Source of the DNA: Nemertoderma westbladi
Taxonomy: Eukaryota; Xenacoelomorpha; Nemertodermatida; Nemertodermatidae
Direction: 5' to 3'
Length of the DNA stretch: 48,838 bases
Assembly (NCBI GenBank): GCA_032718475.1
Contig: JAUCBJ010005938.1
Span: forward strand, 1-48,838
The notes under the pieces were generated by a model, which saw only the letters and a program-made list of their open reading frames with translations, made no database searches and was not told the origin of the DNA. The first letter of the stretch is position 1. Each line of letters begins with the position of its first letter. Made by a program: the position numbers and the translations under genes. This document shows, in pieces, positions 8,839 through 20,500 of this stretch.

Positions 8839-11518
8839 CTATAGCAATGAGTCACTTTGACCCTCCACAACCACTTCCGGTATGGTATCGTCAACAAATT
8901 CCTTTTTTTTGTTTTCCAAACGATTCTCTTCCAGACCGGTGGATATGGTTCTCCTTCTCATGTTAAACTTCCCCCCTCTCCCCGGCGCCCCTCCTGGGTT
9001 GTTCAAAGATGATCTCAGATTCTTCCATATCTGCGTGTCAGACATCTCCTTGGAGATGTTGACCTCATTCTTTTTGCTGCTGATTGCGATCTGATTGGCT
9101 GGGATCGCCAGTGTCTCTCCGGACATCAGTGGAATCTTCACGGTGCCGCCCTGTATATCGAAGTACTGCGTGCTAAGCCTCTTCAGCCCTTCTTCTTTCT
9201 CGCGTTTGTGCGCTTCTGGCATGACGTCATCCAGACACTTTAAGTCGTGCTGCGAGAACACCCAATCCAAGCCTTTCCTCACGAAACACATGGCCAACAC
9301 CATGAGAGGGAAAGCTATTGATATGGCGTCGACCTTCTTAATAGTCCAGAGAACAGCCAAACACAAAAGCTGTATGAAGGTAAATAGATGGGCCCTCCGG
9401 AGTGGCACATGGCGGAGGTAGGCATAATCCGGTTGGTACTTAGCCGGCATAAATATGATCAGGATCCTTTGAATTAACTCAATCCCGCTCAAAGAAGACA
9501 CCCCCATATAGAGGAATACGCCATATAATATAGGCATTGGGATGTTCTTAAGGACGCTGGTTAAAGGAACTGAAATTCCAACCATGAGGAACACGATGAC
9601 TCCCGTGACTCTCTGCTCCCGAACTCCAAGGAACTTTGGACGTTCACCCGGGGCCGAGGTCTTCGAGATTTTACCGAGACTCTTGACGTGGTTGATGGAT
9701 AGCACAGTGGCGGCGACGAACCAAGGCAATCCGAGGACGGAACAGACCCCGATCTGTATCGCGATGACAAACAGGTCGAGATGGTAGCCACTGCCCTTGA
9801 GTAACTTGTTCTCGCGACGGTTAACGATTACGGCTGTGATTTGTTGATCCATGAAGACGAGGATGGTGGCGAGCAAGGCGGGGATCGCAGCCGCGAATGA
9901 TAACCACCAATCGTTTACGAACGGGTTAATCAACCAACCGCGGGTTTCCGCGCTCGTCGGTTGAAACTCATCGGGGACCTCGAGTTTCGGTGTCGCTATA
10001 CCCATGAAGTAATCGAGAAGCAGCATACAAACGATAGCTATCATAACGGCAAAATCGGAAATTAGAGATCGGATAGCGTTGGGAAGGAAAGGAGAATTGC
10101 GAAATATTCGTAGGGAATACGACAAACAAAAGGTTCCGGCGAATAAAATGCAAGAAAAGAAGAATACATCTGGAACGTAATGAGCACCATGGCAACCTTT
10201 ACCTGCTAGAATAGCACCTTTATACTCCTCACAAGCCGCTTCCGATAAATCGCCGTAAGAAACACCCATCGGCAAACTTTTGTTACCTTCGGTAACGTTG
10301 GCCCCGTTGTCTATCAACGCCGGCACGTTGGCTTTGTCGTAGCACGCACACGCGTATTCCCCGGTTGAGTCGATCTTGTAATGGGCGTGCTCGCCGTCAG
10401 CAATGTGTAAGAGTTTCGTAAAGGCTTCAACAATAAATATCAATGCGATGAGACAGGCGAAGCATTCCTCGGTGAACCGAGTGATATAGCGAACCAGCGC
10501 GGAAAGATCGAAGGCAACCATGATCATAAGGATGAGACAAACCCAGAGGCCAATCCAAAACCGAAAACTCAAATAGTCTATTTTGTATGTGTCTGTGAAA
10601 TTATAAACAATAGTCTCGAATACCAACACTGGTCCCGTGCTACCAATTATGGTCATTGGTTGGCCCGAGAACAGATGATATGTGATGCCGCAAATAGCCC
10701 CGGCAAAAAGGGATTCAATTGCCGCCATGTTTTTGTTTGTAGCAGAGCTAAGTAATCCGCCGAATGTAATAATAGGGGTGAGACAGGCGAAATACATAAA
10801 GAATACAGAAGCGATGCATTGGAGACTTAGAGCATCTTTTAAATCACTCAGATAAAATGGCGCTTTCCTTTTAACATCGGCAATGAGGCCACCAAACAGA
10901 CGACCAGTACGTACGAGAGTTGGATCGCCGTGTTCCTCTACCTCACCCTCCTCTTCATCTTTACTCGCTCCGGGTTTCGGTGGGGTTCGTCTGCCCTTCT
11001 CCTTGAGCGAGGGAACGGATTTGGGCGGCTCGATGCGGATCGTGGGGTCCCATTCCCCCGGGGGCAGCACCATGACCGCATCGAGAAACTCGTCGACCCC
11101 GGCGAGGATGTCGGCGCGCTTCTTGGCCTTGTAGGCGACGTCGTGGAAGACCTCGTCCGACATGATGGTCGCCATGGAACGACCGACCTCGTGGTACGCC
11201 TCCTGGTTGCCAAGGGGGCCGAGGAGGACGAACAGGAACCGAGTAGGTACCGGAACCTCTGTGAACCGACTAAGTAGAACCGCCTTATTGAGACGGACGA
11301 AGGACATTACCGGGGAGGTTAAGAAGTCGACCTCCCCGATGAGGATGTTGGACGCCTCGGCTCCGGGAGGGATCTTCTTGAGGAAGTGCTCGTTGAACTT
11401 GGGAGGTTTATCTCCTGCACCAAATTCTTCTACTTCAGGGAACGAGCAACTCTTTCCTGATCCCAGCGTTCCCACGCTGTCCTGGGCGTTAGCCGGTAAG
11501 GAAACAACACTCGCCTTC
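8839..11518 (-). CDS. SLC4A7/8/10-like: SLC4-like gene, exon 6: rest of cytosolic domain, whole membrane domain and tail (residues 217-1108)
   Basis: One uninterrupted 2680-base exon from acceptor TATTTGTAG to the TAG stop at 8841-8839. There is no ATG at its 5' end: the first codons after the acceptor read [14 protein letters not shown], so it is a terminal exon and not a complete gene. By approximate residue: [11 protein letters not shown] about 264, [13 protein letters not shown] about 305, LPPGEWDP about 367, first membrane segment about 445, [10 protein letters not shown] about 508, and an extracellular loop about 590-665 with four or more cysteines (CAC, C, C) and two N-glycosylation sequons (NVT, NKS). 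Next come [13 protein letters not shown] about 771, [10 protein letters not shown] about 846, [13 protein letters not shown] about 876, last membrane segment near 960, and the [13 protein letters not shown] tail motif about 1036. No frameshift or internal stop was seen. Vertebrate homologues split this region over many exons. Confidence 0.97.
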
Positions 11519-14500
11519 CTACAAATAGATATAAGAACAGAATACTAAGGGGATCTCGTTTACACTCACACCAACTTCTGGGATATAGTGTCGTATTCAT
11601 GACTTTCGCTTTACACCAGTTGCACTTATTCTTTAACCCTTTCCTTTTGGTGATTTGTTGGTAGTGATTTATTAGAAAGCCGGTTATGGAAAGCACAAGT
11701 TGGTTTGGTTGAGTCAATTTGGTTGAGAAATAGCTGAGATATGGTAGTTCTAAGGTTGGATGTTTTTGTATCTATGAGAAGCTATTTAATTGTATCACAT
11801 CGTTTTTTTTTAATCTAATTTGTATTAAGAATATTTAAGAATTATAAAGTATTATAATTATTTTATTCTTAATTGTTACTTTTCCGCTCAAACATACCCC
11901 AAAATCGGAAGAAAAATGAGTACACTAGGGAAAACAGTAACCCACTGAATTATAATGATTTTATTATTTTTCACGGGGAAAAAATTAAATGAAATATTTT
12001 TGGTGGAATTTCTTACATTTTATTACATGAGAAAACGAATGTAACTAATTTGAGCAAAATCCATTCAAACACTCAAAAGTTATTGTAACTTTAGTGCCTG
12101 CAAGGCGAACTCCAACAGGGAACTCAATATCCAATATTGGTTTATGTAGTTAAGCGGTTCTCTAGTTACATAATAAATATTCGAGAACACTAAATCATTT
12201 AACATTGAGTAAGGCAGCATCAGGAGTTGAAGAGTACAGTAATTTGAATCGCAGTAACTATGGAAGCAATATAGTACAATACTACAGTTCAATTTATTTT
12301 GTAACACTACTTCTTACTGTACTGTAGTATATTAGAAAAAATGCAGACCATATATTTTTCAATATTCTCTCGACCCATTATTAACCTCGCTAGCGTTCGG
12401 TAAATAAAATGCCTCGAGAATAATGAAAAAAAGTTCTACTTTTTTCCCATTTAATAAATAATTATTTAATGAAGCACCGATTATGTATAAATAAAAATAA
12501 ATATAGGCAGAGACTATACCAGTATACCATATTGGATAAATTGTATTACCTAAAGATTGAATGCGAAACTACAAATTAATTCATCCACATGTAAATAAAT
12601 GAGGTTAAAACTTCCTGTTTCAAATTTCATGCCAGGGGTTTGTTTGGGGGGGTCCGTTCCTTGTCAATGAATTACGACACTATTCCTGTATAGATGGTGG
12701 GTGTAAAATGTATGAACATAATTTATACATATACATTATAATTAATTATTAGTTAATATTATTTATTATAAGACACAATGTGGTCATGGCAACGTAACCT
12801 TATCCAATATTATTGCATCCGCTGAAAATTAATATAGTTATTATAAATAACATACGGAAACAATATCTTATTGAGATACAAAAACTTCAAACAAACATAA
12901 GACACCACCATACATACACACAACCCATCACACTTACACTCTAACTGCACCCAGTAATGGTACGGTACTGCTACGGGGTAAGATCATAAGATAGTTTTAA
13001 TAGAATAGCCAACAAACTAAATGAAATCTCGAGTAGAAAACCGAACAACGTGGCGGTACAGTATAGGACTTATCGACAGAATTAATACCCTGTCCATCCG
13101 CTGGCAGCAGGAACACGGCGCCGTATTCCGGCAGGGCAGGAGACGACCACAATTTGTCGGCTATAATAATTGACTTTCCTTAAAAATTAAAAATAAACGT
13201 CATCATCTTCAAATTAGGATCAAAGTTCAGGAAAAATCAAGTAGTCGATAATCCACTAATAGAAAGCTTTATAGCGTACTATAACGGTATAAGTGTATGA
13301 ATGCTAGAAATATCTACAATTCTGACAGTAAATTTGGATTGAGTTTAACAATACTGAAGTTAAGATCAGTTTTATACATTTGGAGAGGTTTTTATGTGCC
13401 CCTGGTGGTCGGTAGAGAGTTATATGAAAAATATCTACAAGTTGGTTTAAGTCTTTCAATCTGTAAAGAGTTTCAAGGAATGAAATCATCAAGAAAACTT
13501 ATAATTTAACATCACCATATAGAAATATGTTAATTTTAACAGTGAAAATAAGAAAAGTATATAAAAGCTCTATAATAGGCAACAGAAAATGTAACCATAT
13601 TAACCCGCCTACACCATCAAGTAAGAAAGATCAAGTAAGAAATAAGGAAGTAAAGAAAGTTTGTAATGATGATACAGTTTTATAACCTAATTTAATGTAA
13701 TATTAACATACTTGTGTGTGTAAAGTGGGATCAGAACACTATAAATTACTCCAAAATTACAACATTACTTTAAACGTTTGCATATGACATTAAATAATTT
13801 ATTATAAAGGTTAACAAGTACGTGGTACCGGTATAGCTAGGAGGCCTGATTAAGGAGGCCATACTATTGTCTACAGGTCGTGAGGTAACCATGACGACGG
13901 TAAAGCAATTTTCAGTTTCAGGTTGAGTTTTATATTAAAGTTACTCATTTACTAGAACTGTAGGGGCTAAATTACTTCAGTTTTATATTAAAGTTACTCA
14001 CTTACTAGAGCTGTAGGGGCTAAATTACTTCAGTTTTATATTAAAGTTACTCACTTACTAGAACTGTAGGGGCTAAATTACTTCAGTTTTATATTAAAGT
14101 TACTCACTTACTAGAACTGTAGGGGCTAAATTACTTCAGTTTTATATTAAAGTTACTCACTTACTAGAACTGTAGGGGCTAAATTACTTCAGTTTTATAT
14201 TAAAGTTACTCACTTACTAGAACTGTAGGGGCTAAATTACTTCAGTTTTATATTAAAGTTACTCACTTACTAGAACTGTAGGGGCTAAATTACTTCAGTT
14301 TTATATTAAAGTTACTCACTTACTAGAACTGTAGGGGCTAAATTACTTCAGTTATATATTAAAGTTACTCACTTACTAGAACTGTAGGGGCTAAATTACT
14401 TCAGTTTGATATTAAAGTTACTCACTTACTAGAACTGTAGGGGCTAAATTACTTCAGTTTTATATTAAAGTTACTCACTTACTAGAACTGTAGGGGCTAA

Positions 14501-17500
14501 ATTACTTCAGTTTTATATTAAAGTTACTCACTTACTAGAACTGTAGGGGCTAAATTACTTCAGTTTTATATTAAAGTTACTCACTTACTAGAACTGTAGG
14601 GGCTAAATTACTTCAGTTATATATTAAAGTTACTCACTTACTAGAGCTGTAGGGGCTAGATTACTTCAGTTTGATATTAAAGTTACTCACTTACTAGAGC
14701 TGTAGAGGCTAAATTACTTCAGTTTGATATTAAAGTTACTCACTTACTAGAACTGTAGGGGCTAAATTACTTCAGTTTTACAATAAAGTTACTCACTTAC
14801 TAGAACTGTAGGGGCTAAATTACTTCAGTTTTATATTAAAGTTACTCACTTACTAGAACTGTAGGGGCTAAATTACTTCAGTTTTATATTAAAGTTACTC
14901 ACTTACTAGAACTGTAGGGGCTAAATTACTTCAGTTTTATATTAAAGTTACTCACTTACTAGAACTGTAGGGGCTAAATTACTTCAGTTTTATATTAAAG
15001 TTACTCACTTACTAGAGCTGTAGGGGCTAAATTACTTCAGTTTTATATTAAAGTTACTCACTTACTAGAACTGTAGGGGCTAAATTACTTCAGTTTTATA
15101 TTAAAGTTACTCACTTACTAGAACTGTAGGGGCTAAATTACTTCAGTTTTATATTAAAGTTACTCACTTACTAGAACTGTAGGGGCTAAATTACTTCAGT
15201 TTTATATTAAAGTTACTCACTTACTAGAACTGTAGGGGCTAAATTACTTCAGTTTTATATTAAAGTTACTCACTTACTAGAACTGTAGGGGCTAAATTAC
15301 TTCAGTTTTATATTAAAGTTACTCACTTACTAGAACTGTAGGGGCTAAATTACTTCAGTTTTATATTAAAGTTACTCACTTACTAGAACTGTAGGGGCTA
15401 AATTACTTCAGTTTTATATTAAAGTTACTCACTTACTAGAACTGTAGGGGCTAAATTACTTCAGTTTTATATTAAAGTTACTCACTTACTAGAACTGTAG
15501 GGGCTAAATTACTTCAGTTTTATATTAAAGTTACTCACTTACTAGAACTGTAGGGGCTAAATTACTTCAGTTATATATTAAAGTTACTCACTTACTAGAG
15601 CTGTAGGGGCTAGATTACTTCAGTTTGATATTAAAGTTACTCACTTACTAGAACTGTAGGGGCTAAATTACTTCAGTTATATATTAAAGTTACTCACTTA
15701 CTAGAGCTGTAGGGGCTAAATTACTTCAGTTTGATATTAAAGTTACTCACTTACTAGAACTGTAGGGGCTAAATTACTTCAGTTTTATATTAAAGTTACT
15801 CACTTACTAGAACTGTAGGGGCTAAATTACTTCAGTTTTATATTAAAGTTACTCACTTACTAGAACTGTAGGGGCTAAATTACTTCAGTTATATATTAAA
15901 GTTACTCACTTACTAGAGCTGTAGGGGCTAAATTACTTCAGTTTGATATTAAAGTTACTCACTTACTAGAACTGTAGGGGCTAAATTACTTCAGTTTTAT
16001 ATTAAAGTTACTCACTTACTAGAACTGTAGGGGCTAAATTACTTCAGTTTTATATTAAAGTTACTCACTTACTAGAACTGTAGGGGCTAAATTACTTCAG
16101 TTATATATTAAAGTTACTCACTTACTAGAGCTGTAGGGGCTAGATTACTTCAGTTTGATATTAAAGTTACTCACTTACTAGAGCTGTAGAGGCTAAATTA
16201 CTTCAGTTTGATATTAAAGTTACTCACTTACTAGAACTGTAGGGGCTAAATTACTTCAGTTTTACAATAAAGTTACTCACTTACTAGAACTGTAGGGGCT
16301 AAATTACTTCAGTTTTATATTAAAGTTACTCACTTACTAGAACTGTAGGGGCTAAATTACTTCAGTTTTATATTAAAGTTACTCACTTACTAGAACTGTA
16401 GGGGCTAAATTACTTCAGTTTTATATTAAAGTTACTCACTTACTAGAACTGTAGGGGCTAAATTACTTCAGTTTTATATTAAAGTTACTCACTTACTAGA
16501 ACTGTAGGGGCTAAATTACTTCAGTTTTATATTAAAGTTACTCACTTACTAGAACTGTAGGGGCTAAATTACTTCAGTTTTATATTAAAGTTACTCACTT
16601 ACTAGAACTGTAGGGGCTAAATTACTTCAGTTATATATTAAAGTTACTCACTTACTAGAGCTGTAGGGGCTAGATTACTTCAGTTTGATATTAAAGTTAC
16701 TCACTTACTAGAGCTGTAGAGGCTAAATTACTTCAGTTTGATATTAAAGTTACTCACTTACTAGAACTGTAGGGGCTAAATTACTTCAGTTTTACAATAA
16801 AGTTACTCACTTACTAGAGCTGTAGGGGCTAAATTACTTCAGTTTTATATTAAAGTTACTCACTTACTAGAACTGTAGGGGCTAAATTACTTCAGTTTTA
16901 TATTAAAGTTACTCACTTACTAGAACTGTAGGGGCTAAATTACTTCAGTTTTATATTAAAGTTACTCACTTACTAGAACTGTAGGGGCTAAATTACTTCA
17001 GTTTTATATTAAAGTTACTCACTTACTAGAACTGTAGGGGCTAAATTACTTCAGTTTTATATTAAAGTTACTCACTTACTAGAACTGTAGGGGCTAAATT
17101 ACTTCAGTTTTATATTAAAGTTACTCACTTACTAGAACTGTAGGGGCTAAATTACTTCAGTTATATATTAAAGTTACTCACTTACTAGAGCTGTAGGGGC
17201 TAAATTACTTCAGTTTGATATTAAAGTTACTCACTTACTAGAACTGTAGGGGCTAAATTACTTCAGTTTTATATTAAAGTTACTCACTTACTAGAACTGT
17301 AGGGGCTAAATTACTTCAGTTTTATATTAAAGTTACTCACTTACTAGAACTGTAGGGGCTAAATTACTTCAGTTTTATATTAAAGTTACTCACTTACTAG
17401 AACTGTAGGGGCTAAATTACTTCAGTTATATATTAAAGTTACTCACTTACTAGAGCTGTAGGGGCTAGATTACTTCAGTTTGATATTAAAGTTACTCACT

Positions 17501-20500
17501 TACTAGAGCTGTAGAGGCTAAATTACTTCAGTTTGATATTAAAGTTACTCACTTACTAGAACTGTAGGGGCTAAATTACTTCAGTTTTACAATAAAGTTA
17601 CTCACTTACTAGAACTGTAGGGGCTAAATTACTTCAGTTTTATATTAAAGTTACTCACTTACTAGAACTGTAGGGGCTAAATTACTTCAGTTTTATATTA
17701 AAGTTACTCACTTACTAGAACTGTAGGGGCTAAATTACTTCAGTTTTATATTAAAGTTACTCACTTACTAGAACTGTAGGGGCTAAATTACTTCAGTTTT
17801 ATATTAAAGTTACTCACTTACTAGAGCTGTAGGGGCTAAATTACTTCAGTTTTATATTAAAGTTACTCACTTACTAGAACTGTAGGGGCTAAATTACTTC
17901 AGTTTTATATTAAAGTTACTCACTTACTAGAACTGTAGGGGCTAAATTACTTCAGTTTTATATTAAAGTTACTCACTTACTAGAACTGTAGGGGCTAAAT
18001 TACTTCAGTTTTATATTAAAGTTACTCACTTACTAGAACTGTAGGGGCTAAATTACTTCAGTTTTATATTAAAGTTACTCACTTACTAGAACTGTAGGGG
18101 CTAAATTACTTCAGTTTTATATTAAAGTTACTCACTTACTAGAACTGTAGGGGCTAAATTACTTCAGTTTTATATTAAAGTTACTCACTTACTAGAGCTG
18201 TAGGGGCTAAATTACTTCAGTTTTATATTAAAGTTACTCACTTACTAGAACTGTAGGGGCTAAATTACTTCAGTTTTATATTAAAGTTACTCACTTACTA
18301 GAACTGTAGGGGCTAAATTACTTCAGTTTTATATTAAAGTTACTCACTTACTAGAACTGTAGGGGCTAAATTACTTCAGTTTTATATTAAAGTTACTCAC
18401 TTACTAGAACTGTAGGGGCTAAATTACTTCAGTTTTATATTAAAGTTACTCACTTACTAGAACTGTAGGGGCTAAATTACTTCAGTTTTATATTAAAGTT
18501 ACTCACTTACTAGAACTGTAGGGGCTAAATTACTTCAGTTTTATATTAAAGTTACTCACTAACTAGAACTGTAGGGGCTAAATTACTTCAGTTTTATATT
18601 AAAGTTACTCACTTACTAGAACTGTAGGGGCTAAATTACTTCAGTTTTATACTAAAGTTACTCACTTACTAGAGCTTTAGGGGCTAAATTACTTCAGTTT
18701 GATATTAAAGTTACTCACTTACTAGAACTGTAGGGGCTAAATTACTTCAGTTTTATATTAAAGTTACTCACTTACTAGAGCTGTAGGGGCTAAATTACTT
18801 CAGTTTTATATTAAAGTTACTCACTTACTAGAGCTGTAGGGGCTAAATTACTTCAGTTTTATATTAAAGTTACTCACTTACTAGAACTGTAGGGGCTAAA
18901 TTACTTCAGTTTTATATTAAAGTTACTCACTTACTAGAACTGTAGGGGCTAAATTACTTCAGTTTTATATTAAAGTTACTCACTTACTAGAACTGTAGGG
19001 GCTAAATTACTTCAGTTTTATATTAAAGTTACTCACTTACTAGAACTGTAGGGGCTAAATTACTTCAGTTTTATATTAAAGTTACTCACTTACTAGAACT
19101 GTAGGGGCTAAATTACTTCAGTTTTATATTAAAGTTACTCACTTACTAGAACTGTAGGGGCTAAATTACTTCAGTTTTATATTAAAGTTACTCACTTACT
19201 AGAGCTGTGGGGGCTAAATTACTTCAGTTTTATATTAAAGTTACTCACTTACTAGAACTGTAGGGCTGTAGGGGCTAAATTACTTCAGTTTTATATTAAA
19301 GTTACTCACTTACTAGAGCTTTAGGGGCTAAATTACTTCAGTTTTATATTAAAGTTACTCACTTACTAGAACTGTAGGGCTGTAGGGGCTAAATTACTTC
19401 AGTTTTATATTAAAGTTACTCACTTACTAGAGCTTTAGGGGCTAAATTACTTCAGTTTTATATTAAAGTTACTCACTTACTAGAACTGTAGGGGCTAAAT
19501 TACTTCAGTTTTATATTAAAGTTACTCACTTACTAGAGCTGTAGGGGCTAAATTACTTCAGTTTTATATTAAAGTTATGCACTTACTAGAACTGTAGGGG
19601 CTAAATTACTTCAGTTTTATATTAAAGTTACTCACTTACTAGAGCTGTAGGGGCTAAATTACTTCAGTTTTATATTAAAGTTACTCACTTACTAGAACTG
19701 TAGGGGCTAAATTACTTCAGTTTTATATTAAAGTTACTCACTTACTAGAACTGTAGGGGCTAAATTACTTCAGTTTTATATTAAAGTTACTCACTTACTA
19801 GAACTGTAGCGGCTAAATTACTTCAGTTTTATATTAAAGTTACTCACTTACTAGAACTGTAGGGGCTAAATTACTTCAGTTTTATATTAAAGTTACTCAC
19901 TTACTAGAACTGTAGGGGCTAAATTACTTCAGTTTTATATTAAAGTTACTCACTTACTAGAACTGTAGGGGCTAAATTACTTCAGTTTTATATTAAAGTT
20001 ACTCACTTACTAGAACTGTAGGGGCTAAATTACTTCAGTTTTATATTAAAGTTACTCACTTACTAGAACTGTAGGGGCTAAATTACTTCAGTTTTATATT
20101 AAAGTTACTCACTTACTAGAACTGTAGGGGCTAAATTACTTCAGTTTTATATTAAAGTTACTCACTTACTAGAACTGTAGGGGCTAAATTACTTCAGTTT
20201 TATATTAAAGTTACTCACTTACTAGAACTGTAGGGGCTAAATTACTTCAGTTTTATATTAAAGTTACTCACTTACTAGAACTGTAGGGGCTAAATTACTT
20301 CAGTTTTATATTAAAGTTACTCACTTACTAGAACTGTAGGGGCTAAATTACTTCAGTTTTATATTAAAGTTACTCACTTACTAGAACTGTAGGGGCTAAA
20401 TTACTTCAGTTTTATATTAAAGTTACTCACTTACTAGAACTGTAGGGGCTAAATTACTTCAGTTTTATATTAAAGTTACTCACTTAGAACTGTAGGGGCT

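Noticed and set aside
8839-11475. Complete gene starting at a GTG at 11475
   Set aside because: There is no ATG, the frame is preceded by a good splice acceptor at 11519-11520, and upstream exons match the missing N-terminal domain.
8882-11548. Plus-strand and other-frame ORFs across exon 6
   Set aside because: Shadows of the long minus-strand SLC4 coding exon.
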